Shown in pieces: positions 57,548 through 64,000 of a stretch of DNA of 64,000 bases. The position numbers and the translations under genes were made by a program. The notes under the pieces were generated by a model. That model saw only the letters and a program-made list of their open reading frames with translations. It was not told the DNA's origin and made no database searches. The stretch is from contig NZ_JAKRNT010000011.1 in NCBI RefSeq assembly GCF_022346605.1, forward strand, positions 1 through 64,000. Reading direction: 5' to 3'. Source of the DNA: Sporosarcina sp. ACRSL (GTDB taxonomy: Bacteria; Bacillota; Bacilli; Bacillales_A; Planococcaceae). The first letter of the stretch is position 1. Each line of letters opens with the position of its first letter.

Positions 57548-58315
57548 ATGGTGGAAGGAAAAGTTTTATTTATAACAGGAGCTGCACAAGGGATCGGTTT
57601 TGAAATTGCTCAAGAATTTTCCAAAGCCGGTGCGAAGGTTGTTTTATCGGATATTCATGAGGAGAAAGTGAAGGCAGCTGCCGACAATCTAAGCGGAGAC
57701 GCAATTGGTATCAAATGCGATGTTACATCCGAAGTTGACTTACAAAAGGCAATCGATGAAGCAATCGATCATTTTGGGAAAATTGATATCCTCATTAATA
57801 ATGCAGGGATGCAGCATGTAGCGATGCTCGAGGATTTTCCGACGGACCGATTCGAGTTCCTTGTTAAACTTATGCTGACAGCGCCATTTATAGCAACAAA
57901 GCTCGTATTGCCGCATATGCGGAAAAACGGTTTTGGACGAATCCTAAATATGGCGTCCATCAATGGACTCGTCGGGTTCGCAGGGAAAGCCGCCTATAAC
58001 TCGGCGAAGCATGGTGTCATCGGTTTAACAAAAGTAGCTGCTCTTGAAACGGCGGCAGACGGAATTACGGTAAATGCGATTTGTCCAGGATATGTTGACA
58101 CGCCGTTGGTGCGCAATCAGCTACAAGACTTAGCTATAACACGCAATGTTCAACTTGAGTCTGTATTGGAGGAAGTCATTTATCCGTTGGTACCACAGAA
58201 GAGGCTTTTAGATGTTAAGGAGATCGCTGATTTAGCATTATTCCTTTCAAGCAATGAAGCAAAAGGAATGACCGGGCAAGCAGTAGTATTAGATGGCGGA
58301 TATACAGTGCAGTAA
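57548..58315 (+). CDS. 3-hydroxybutyrate dehydrogenase-like short-chain dehydrogenase
   Basis: A 255-residue classical SDR. It shows the NAD motif TGAAQGIGFEIA, NNAG, catalytic Ser in MASINGLVG, YNSAKHG (Tyr-x-x-x-Lys) and the late CPGYVDTPLVRNQ that is typical of 3-hydroxybutyrate dehydrogenases. It would convert 3-hydroxybutyrate to acetoacetate. It follows the transporter by 77 bp with an AGGAGGAGTTCAT site, and probably belongs to the same catabolic unit. Confidence 0.85.
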   Translation: MVEGKVLFITGAAQGIGFEIAQEFSKAGAKVVLSDIHEEKVKAAADNLSGDAIGIKCDVTSEVDLQKAIDEAIDHFGKIDILINNAGMQHVAMLEDFPTDRFEFLVKLMLTAPFIATKLVLPHMRKNGFGRILNMASINGLVGFAGKAAYNSAKHGVIGLTKVAALETAADGITVNAICPGYVDTPLVRNQLQDLAITRNVQLESVLEEVIYPLVPQKRLLDVKEIADLALFLSSNEAKGMTGQAVVLDGGYTVQ

Positions 58316-58320
58316 CGAAG

Positions 58321-58352
58321 TGACCTCTCTATTTGGAGAGGTTATTTTTTTG
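58321..58352 (+). terminator. Terminator after the SDR gene
   Basis: ACCTCTC (58323-58329) pairs with GAGAGGT (58336-58342), followed by TATTTTTTT. Confidence 0.85.
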
Positions 58353-58458
58353 GTTCCCCTCATAACCAAAGGGTTCTCCAAGGAGAATACATTCGTCACA
58401 GAGAACATATATAAAATAAGAATCTATAAAAGCAATGTCTCAGGAGGGCAGAAACCTA

Positions 58459-58971
58459 ATGAATAAGTCGGTACATGACAATTTGGATGAAACGAGAAGT
58501 GACCTCATAAAAGAAATTGCTACCTTAACTGATGTTCAATTCAATAGTAAGCCTGACATGAATGGTTGGAGTATCGCACAAGTTTGCCACCATTTAGTGT
58601 TAGTGGAACAGTCAACGATAAAAGCGATTGATTGGGGATTAAAAAGGGGGGATAATGCCCCGATAGAACGGAAGAGGATTGATCAAAAATTATCGGACAG
58701 AACGCACAAATGGAAAGCACCACAAATTGTTGAACCTAGCGTAGAACCATTTGAAGTTCAGCAAATCATTGAACTGTTAAACGAATCTAGAAGTAAACTA
58801 CTGACTTTTTTGAATGGAATTGATGATCTATCCACCTTAACGGAGAAATCGGTCAAACATCCCGCTTTAGGTGATTTGCCTCTTGATCAATGGATTGAAC
58901 AGGTCTATTTGCATGAACAGCGACATATCGAACAAATAAAAGAACTGAAGTACCATTTAAATGTGAACTGA
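58459..58971 (+). CDS. DinB family protein
   Basis: A 170-residue DinB/YfiT-like four-helix protein. Metal-binding His are seen as VCHHLVLVEQ and HEQRHIEQIKEL. Some family members are bacillithiol-dependent transferases, but the role of this one is unknown. ATG at 58459 follows AGGAGGG; the upstream extension to 58435 is not supported. Confidence 0.8.
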   Translation: MNKSVHDNLDETRSDLIKEIATLTDVQFNSKPDMNGWSIAQVCHHLVLVEQSTIKAIDWGLKRGDNAPIERKRIDQKLSDRTHKWKAPQIVEPSVEPFEVQQIIELLNESRSKLLTFLNGIDDLSTLTEKSVKHPALGDLPLDQWIEQVYLHEQRHIEQIKELKYHLNVN

Positions 58972-59032
58972 CATACCTTCGTGGATATTCAGTTCATTTT
59001 TGATTGTGATAACACCGTAGAGGGGGGAGTGT

Positions 59033-59740
59033 ATGACGCAGGATAGAAAGAATGGATTGATAATAGGCATTTTATATATTGTAGCTGCGGTCACTTCCGT
59101 CATAGCTGTTGTCTTTTATCAGTCAGTACTGTCAGAGCAATGGTATATGTCCGCGGCAAATGGATTAGATGCGAAGGTGTTAATAGGAGTTCTAAACGAT
59201 GTTTGTCTAGTAGGTGCGGCTATTGGGACAGCAGTCATGCTGTTTCCATATCTCCGGAGGTGGAACGAACATATTGCTCTAGGATATCTATGTTTTCGAT
59301 ATATGGAAGCTGTTTTCATTGCAATCGGTTTGGTAAGTATATTAGGTCTATTGCACCTTAGTGTACATTACGAAGAAGGCAACTTAGCCAGTGAGTATCT
59401 TCACGCTGCAGGTTTACTGTTGCAATCATTTCATCGGTGGACATTTATGTTGGGTCCCAATTTAATGTTAGGCTTAAATACACTCATGTACAGTTACTTA
59501 CTATATAAGACTGGATTAGTGCCAAGAAAACTAGCGCTATTTGGTATGGTTACAGCCGTTATGGTATTCATAGGTGGTTTACTAGACATGTTTGGTATTG
59601 TGGACCCTATTTCTACAGCAAAGGGAATCATTGCTTTACCTGTAGGTGTTTATGAAATGAGTTTGGCTATCTGGTTAATTGGGAAGGGATTTCATAAGCA
59701 AAATCTCGAAAAACTAAAAAGAGGTAAACGCAAAGGTTGA
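59033..59740 (+). CDS. DUF4386 family membrane protein
   Basis: A 235-residue integral membrane protein with about six hydrophobic segments. It has the N-terminal GLIIGILYIVAAVTSVIAVV helix, ALGYLCFRYMEAVFIAIGLV and the late GLVPRKLALFGMVTA typical of DUF4386 proteins. Function unknown. ATG at 59033 follows GAGGGGGGAGTGT. Confidence 0.8.
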   Translation: MTQDRKNGLIIGILYIVAAVTSVIAVVFYQSVLSEQWYMSAANGLDAKVLIGVLNDVCLVGAAIGTAVMLFPYLRRWNEHIALGYLCFRYMEAVFIAIGLVSILGLLHLSVHYEEGNLASEYLHAAGLLLQSFHRWTFMLGPNLMLGLNTLMYSYLLYKTGLVPRKLALFGMVTAVMVFIGGLLDMFGIVDPISTAKGIIALPVGVYEMSLAIWLIGKGFHKQNLEKLKRGKRKG

Positions 59741-59821
59741 ATTATGGGCAAAAGCAGGTCATATTAAAGTTAGTTGAGTTTGGTGTGCTGCAGAGGCGCC
59801 CGATATAAAGGAGAGACTAAT

Positions 59822-60358
59822 ATGACACATGAAGAACTGATTATTACACTGAAAGAACGTTTTGCAAACAATATGGAACGCCATACTGGCCTTGAATGGA
59901 CTCAAGTTCAAGAAAAGTTAGAGGCCAATCCAGAAAAACTACGGTCGCTCTTAGAGATGGAACAAACCGGTGGTGAGCCGGATGTTGTTGCTTATGATAC
60001 AGATACGGGCGAATTCATTTTTTACGATTGTTCAGCGGAAAGTCCTAAAGGACGTAGAAGTGTTTGTTATGATCGGGAAGCCTTAGAAGCAAGAAAAAAA
60101 CATAAGCCGGAAACTAGCGCTATGGATATGGCTGAGGCTATGGGCATTGACATGTTAACAGAAGAACAATATCGTTGGTTGCAGACGCTTGGTAAATTCG
60201 ATCTGAAAACATCGAGCTGGGTGGAGACGCCAACTCGCATTCGAAAACTTGGGGGAGCGCTCTTTTGTGATCGTCGATACGATACGGTCTTTCTCTATCA
60301 CAACGGAGCCGATTCCTACTACGCTGCCAGAAGCTTCCGCGGCTCGCTCCGAGTGTAA
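59822..60358 (+). CDS. DUF4256 family protein
   Basis: A 178-residue soluble protein of the DUF4256 type, with GLEWTQVQEKLEANPEKLRS, GGEPDVVAYD, FYDCSAESPKGRRSVCYD and GGALFCDRRYDTVFLYHNGA blocks. Function unknown. ATG at 59822 follows AAAGGAGAGACTAAT; a frame reaching back to 59774 has no site. Confidence 0.82.
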   Translation: MTHEELIITLKERFANNMERHTGLEWTQVQEKLEANPEKLRSLLEMEQTGGEPDVVAYDTDTGEFIFYDCSAESPKGRRSVCYDREALEARKKHKPETSAMDMAEAMGIDMLTEEQYRWLQTLGKFDLKTSSWVETPTRIRKLGGALFCDRRYDTVFLYHNGADSYYAARSFRGSLRV

Positions 60359-60381
60359 TGAACAACAATATTTTACTTGTG

Positions 60382-60410
60382 AGCACTGGTTACGATGCCA
60401 GTGCTTTTTT
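60382..60410 (+). terminator. Terminator after the DUF4256 gene
   Basis: AGCACTGG (60382-60389) pairs with CCAGTGCT (60398-60405) and runs into TTTTTT, immediately before the ribosome binding site of the next gene. Confidence 0.85.
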
Positions 60411-60425
60411 GGGGGAGGAAGGAAA

Positions 60426-60998
60426 ATGATTACATACAAAGAAATCGATTCATCCTACTTTGATCAATATGACCAAATTCCGATGATTGTCCGTGTAAAA
60501 AGTATTTATCGACTTGAAAAGATCGAATGTGGATTAGGAGGAATTTTGTTTATCGAGTCCCCGGTCGAGGAATACATAAAAGATTTAGGAGTATATGAAA
60601 AAGCAAGCCAATATGCCGATGAATTTGATATTACAAATTGGGTTTTTTTCATGGCATTCGATAACGACATTCCAATTGGTGCTGTAACAGTGGCCTCTAA
60701 AACAGAAGGTGTTCAAATGCTCGACGGCAGGGACGACATGACTGTGTTATGGGATATACGAATAGATGATCAATACAAGCAACAGGGCATTGGGACAAAG
60801 CTTTTTTCGATGGCTGTTGAATGGTCTAGATTGAATGGGTTTAGGCAGATGAAGATTGAATGTCAAAATAACAATGTTCCGGCTTGTAAATTTTATCAAA
60901 AACAAGGTGCGACTTTAGGTAAGATAGATGAATATGCGTATTACAATGAGGCTCCGGTGAAGGATGAAGTACAACTCATTTGGTATGTAGATTTATAA
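60426..60998 (+). CDS. GNAT family N-acetyltransferase
   Basis: A 190-residue acetyltransferase with the acetyl-CoA motif A as IRIDDQYKQQGIGTKLFSMA (R/Q-x-x-G-x-G/A) and the following MKIECQNNNVPACKFYQKQG motif B. The acceptor is unknown. ATG at 60426 follows GGGGGAGGAAGGAAA; a longer open frame from 60249 would read through the terminator. Confidence 0.85.
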   Translation: MITYKEIDSSYFDQYDQIPMIVRVKSIYRLEKIECGLGGILFIESPVEEYIKDLGVYEKASQYADEFDITNWVFFMAFDNDIPIGAVTVASKTEGVQMLDGRDDMTVLWDIRIDDQYKQQGIGTKLFSMAVEWSRLNGFRQMKIECQNNNVPACKFYQKQGATLGKIDEYAYYNEAPVKDEVQLIWYVDL

Positions 60999-61301
60999 CT
61001 TTCAATCAATTGTTCCGGTGTATTGTTCAAAGTGTACAAGTGACTGTACGCCGAAGCTGTTGTTGTTAGTTTTGTTATGCAGAGTATATAGCGGAGCTTT
61101 GTTAACTTTGTTAAATAGACATAAAGACCAGCCTCATAAAGCTATGTATAATAACTATTGTAAACAACGGAAACGTTCTCTAAGGATATGAAAAGGCTGA
61201 TTTAACCTTATTTGTTTGCAACTAAAAACAAATTATAACCGGCCGTTTATTATATGAGGATAATTTCGAACTACAACATACAATGCAAAGGAGCATGGCA
61301 T
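60999..61301. other. Intergenic region upstream of the NCS1 permease
   Basis: About 300 bp with no gene-like frame. A TATAAT at 61147-61152 is the best -10 but lacks a matching -35 at the correct distance. A weak cre-like sequence near 61168-61181 has three mismatches. No riboswitch aptamer was recognised. Confidence 0.45.
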
Positions 61302-62690
61302 ATGTCTACAGTTAACGAAAGTTACGATACAAAAATTGAACATGCCACTGGATTGGATGAATCACTACATCCGAAGACCGATAAGGATCGAACGGTTAAA
61401 CCGAAAGATTATATCTTTATGTGGATTGGCGACGGCGTCAACTTAGGTAATATGACGTTAGGGGCCAGTGTAATTGTAGCAGGTGTCGCAACACTAAACA
61501 TCTTCCAAACAATTTTAGCAGCTTTAGCCGCAATCGCGATCATTTCAACTGTCTTTGCTTTGAATGACCGACTAGGCTACAAAAAAGGAATCCCTTACGT
61601 TATACAGCTTCGAATGTCCTTTGGTATAAAAGGAACAGTGATCTCATCACTCTTACGAGGTATACCTGCCATCGTTTGGTACGGTATTCAAAGCTGGATC
61701 GGTGGAACTGCCTTAAACGAAATTATGAAGATTGCTACAGACGGGTCCTTCGATAACATCTTTATTTGTTTCGTAGCGCTTCAATTATTCCAAATTGTAC
61801 TTTCATTATTCGGCTTCCATGCAGTTAAATGGGTAGAAACAATTGCATCAATTGTCTTCTCAGTCGGGCTTATTTATGTATTTACTCTTCTTGTGTCAAA
61901 CTACAGCACTGAAATCTCACAAAACTGGATCCAAGCAGAAGGCTCATGGGGCTTGCCGTTCTTCGGACTCATTATGGTCTTCCTAGGGAACTATGCTGGT
62001 ATTTTTGTAAGTGCAGCTGACTACTCAAGAGAACTGAAAACTGGCCTAAGTGATAAGAAACGTGGTGCATTATACTTTGTGCCAATCACTCTTTCATACG
62101 GTTTCGTTATTATCATCGGTGCAATGCTTGCCGCTGCAACGGGTATCACGAATCCTGCCCAAGCACTTCCGGTAGTCCTGAATAATGATATTCTTTCTGT
62201 TGCTGTCTCTGCATTTATCGTTGTTACGGTAATTGCGACAAATATGGTGGCGAACATTATCCCGCCAGTTTATGTTATTACAATGTTAACGAAACTAAAA
62301 TACAAACCATCAGCAATTATTACAGGATTGCTTGCGTTAGGCGCATTCCCTTGGTTGCTTATTCAAGAATCATCAGCTACAGGTTTGAACATGTTCATTC
62401 TGATATATTCCGCGTTCTTAGGACCGGTCATTTCAATCCTGTTAGTCGACTATTATATTCTCAGAAAACAAAAAGTCAATGTTACTGATTTGTACAATGA
62501 AGAAGGTCCTTATGCAGGATTTAATAAAGCAGGTTTGTTTGCAATGCTGATCGGTGCTGCCGCTGCGTTCCTAGTGGTTGATATCGCATGGATCATCGGT
62601 GTAGTTGTCGCAGGAACAGCATATTATCTTCTATCGAAGTATGCCTTTAAAGATTCAAGCTTCAAAAAAGGAACAATCTTCGAAAAGTAA
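61302..62690 (+). CDS. NCS1 family cytosine/purine permease, copy 1
   Basis: A 462-residue permease of the nucleobase:cation symporter-1 family (CodB-like) with about twelve helices. Conserved blocks include WIGDGVNLGNMTLGASVIVA, LRMSFGIKG, RGIPAIVWYGIQSWIGGTAL and YAGIFVSAADYSRELKTGL. Candidate substrates are cytosine, other nucleobases or related ureides. ATG at 61302 follows AAAGGAGCATGGCAT. A near-duplicate gene follows in tandem. Confidence 0.88.
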   Translation: MSTVNESYDTKIEHATGLDESLHPKTDKDRTVKPKDYIFMWIGDGVNLGNMTLGASVIVAGVATLNIFQTILAALAAIAIISTVFALNDRLGYKKGIPYVIQLRMSFGIKGTVISSLLRGIPAIVWYGIQSWIGGTALNEIMKIATDGSFDNIFICFVALQLFQIVLSLFGFHAVKWVETIASIVFSVGLIYVFTLLVSNYSTEISQNWIQAEGSWGLPFFGLIMVFLGNYAGIFVSAADYSRELKTGLSDKKRGALYFVPITLSYGFVIIIGAMLAAATGITNPAQALPVVLNNDILSVAVSAFIVVTVIATNMVANIIPPVYVITMLTKLKYKPSAIITGLLALGAFPWLLIQESSATGLNMFILIYSAFLGPVISILLVDYYILRKQKVNVTDLYNEEGPYAGFNKAGLFAMLIGAAAAFLVVDIAWIIGVVVAGTAYYLLSKYAFKDSSFKKGTIFEK

Positions 62691-62703
62691 ATTTATAAAC
62701 ACG

Positions 62704-62742
62704 AAATGCCTCACGGAGAATCGTTCTCCCTGGGGCATTTTT
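62704..62742 (+). terminator. Terminator between the tandem permease genes
   Basis: AAATGCC (62704-62710) pairs with GGCATTT (62734-62740), with an inner GGAGAA/TTCTCC stem, followed by TTG. It separates the two permease genes. Confidence 0.85.
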
Positions 62743-62869
62743 GTATTGCACATAATAAAGGAAAAGAAGTACATAATACTATTTATTAATATGTTGTCCT
62801 TGAATGAAATAAATTTACACTTTCGGGATCCTCTGTAAGTACTTCACACAATACAAAGGAGTATGGTTT

Positions 62870-64000
62870 ATGTCTACAAATAATGCAAGTCCGGACTCGC
62901 AGATCGAACATGCTACGGGGTTGGATGAATCACTACATCCAAAAACTGATAAAGATCGGACGGTTAAACCGAAAGACTATATATTTATGTGGATTGGCGA
63001 CGGCGTCAACTTAGGGAATATGACGTTAGGGGCCAGTGTAATTGTAGCAGGTGTGGCAACACTAAACATCTTCCAAACAATTTTGGCTGCTCTTGTCGCA
63101 ATTGCAATCATTTCCACTGTCTTTGCTTTAAATGATCGACTGGGCTACAGAAAAGGCATTCCATATGTTGTTCAGCTTAGAATGTCGTTCGGGGTAAAAG
63201 GAACGGTTATATCGTCACTATTACGTGGTATACCTGCCATCGTTTGGTACGGTATTCAAAGCTGGATTGGCGGAACTGCCTTAAACGAGATTGCCAAGAT
63301 TATTACAGGTGGATCCTTTAATAATATTTTTATTTGTTTTGTCGCGCTACAATTATTCCAAATTGTACTTTCGTTATTCGGCTTCCATGCAGTTAAATGG
63401 GTAGAAACAATTGCATCTGTCGTTTTCATTGTGGGATTGATTTATGTATTTGTAATTCTTTTGTCGAACTACAGTGCTGAAATTACACAAAATTGGGTAC
63501 AAGCAAAAGGCTCATGGGGATTGCCGTTCTTCGGTCTCATCATGGTCTTCCTAGGGAATTATGCCGGTATTTTTGTAAGTGCGGCAGACTATTCCAGAGA
63601 GCTGAAAACTGGTATGAGTGATAAGAAACGTGCATCCTTATACTTTTTCCCGATTACCCTTTCATATGGTTTTGTTATTGTCATCGGTGCAATGCTTGCC
63701 GCAGCAACAGGTATAACAAATCCTGCACTAGCACTCCCGGTCGTACTAAATAACGACATTCTTGCTGTTGCGGTATCTGCATTTATCGTATTTACGGTAA
63801 TTGCGACAAATATGGTCGCAAATATTATCCCGCCGGTTTATGTTATTACAATGTTGACGAAACTGAAATACAAAACATCCGCCATTATTACAGGACTGCT
63901 TGCGCTAGGCGCATTCCCTTGGTTGCTTATTAAAGAGTCGTCGGCTACAGGTCTGGATATGTTCATTCTTATTTATTCCGCGTTTTTAGGGCCAGTTATT
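62870..64000 (+). CDS. NCS1 family cytosine/purine permease, copy 2 (partial, 3' end outside window)
   Basis: An open frame of 377 codons from ATG at 62870 (site AAAGGAGTATGGTTT) to the window edge, with no stop. It aligns residue for residue with the preceding gene, and long blocks are identical, for example HATGLDESLHPKTDKDRTVK and YGIQSWIGGTALNEI. Differences are conservative and scattered. The upstream ribosome binding site is also shared, so this is a tandem gene duplication. Substrate could differ subtly from that of copy 1. Confidence 0.9.
   Translation, partial: MSTNNASPDSQIEHATGLDESLHPKTDKDRTVKPKDYIFMWIGDGVNLGNMTLGASVIVAGVATLNIFQTILAALVAIAIISTVFALNDRLGYRKGIPYVVQLRMSFGVKGTVISSLLRGIPAIVWYGIQSWIGGTALNEIAKIITGGSFNNIFICFVALQLFQIVLSLFGFHAVKWVETIASVVFIVGLIYVFVILLSNYSAEITQNWVQAKGSWGLPFFGLIMVFLGNYAGIFVSAADYSRELKTGMSDKKRASLYFFPITLSYGFVIVIGAMLAAATGITNPALALPVVLNNDILAVAVSAFIVFTVIATNMVANIIPPVYVITMLTKLKYKTSAIITGLLALGAFPWLLIKESSATGLDMFILIYSAFLGPVI

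Noticed and set aside
61168..61181. cre-like site upstream of the first NCS1 permease
   Set aside because: Three mismatches at defined consensus positions, too weak to report as a site.

Overview
The window is a chromosomal segment of a Gram-positive endospore former, most likely a Planococcaceae member close to Sporosarcina. The evidence is a Bacillus-type 5S rRNA, a Ger-type spore germination operon, a PurR plus guanine-riboswitch pur leader, strong AGGAGG ribosome binding sites, and gene order that follows Bacillus subtilis closely (yebE-yebG-pur, then yerA-yerB-yerC-pcrB-pcrA-ligA-yerH-gatCAB, then dagK and rlmD). Genus is inferred from protein character and synteny, not from a search.

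Layout. 1-350: the 3' end of a 23S rRNA, 5S rRNA and terminator, followed by about eleven degenerate 21-bp repeats. 737-12510: yebE-yebG and the purine operon purE-K-S-Q-L-F-M-N-H-D. purB and purC are absent between purK and purS, and the PurQ glutaminase has lost its catalytic Cys and His. 12563-16148 (minus): a gerA-type germinant receptor operon. 16336-29049: the yerA-to-gatB housekeeping block (adenine deaminase-like protein, lipoproteins, PcrB, PcrA helicase, DNA ligase, GatCAB). 29373-35808: a thioredoxin-fold protein, DagK, a NUDIX hydrolase, a cytochrome bd operon with two flanking micro-proteins, and RlmD.

35922-43008 is the accessory highlight. A tandem-repeat protein gene (minus strand) is followed by a complete biosynthetic cluster for a thiazole/oxazole-modified peptide of the heterocycloanthracin/sonorensin type. 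It holds a 94-residue Cys-rich precursor, a ThiF-like maturation protein, a fused leader-binding/YcaO cyclodehydratase and a SagB-type tandem nitroreductase dehydrogenase. No exporter or immunity gene is seen in it. The core peptide is Phe-rich with Cys at every third residue.

43095-46437 (minus): a DHH phosphoesterase and oligopeptidase B. 46658-50926: a Pho-box-controlled pstSCAB-phoU operon. 51075-58315: a PAS/AAA+ enhancer-binding-type regulator lacking the GAFTGA motif, then a five-component branched-chain-type ABC transporter in which permease LivM and ATPase LivG are fused, then a 3-hydroxybutyrate dehydrogenase-like SDR; a near-perfect cre site precedes the transporter. 58459-60998: small accessory proteins (DinB, DUF4386, DUF4256, GNAT). 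61302-64000: two tandem, closely similar NCS1 permeases, the second cut by the window end.

Functional themes: purine synthesis (PurR and riboswitch controlled, but apparently incomplete here) next to salvage-type functions (YerA, NCS1 permeases), spore germination, phosphate starvation, and a modified-peptide antimicrobial cluster.
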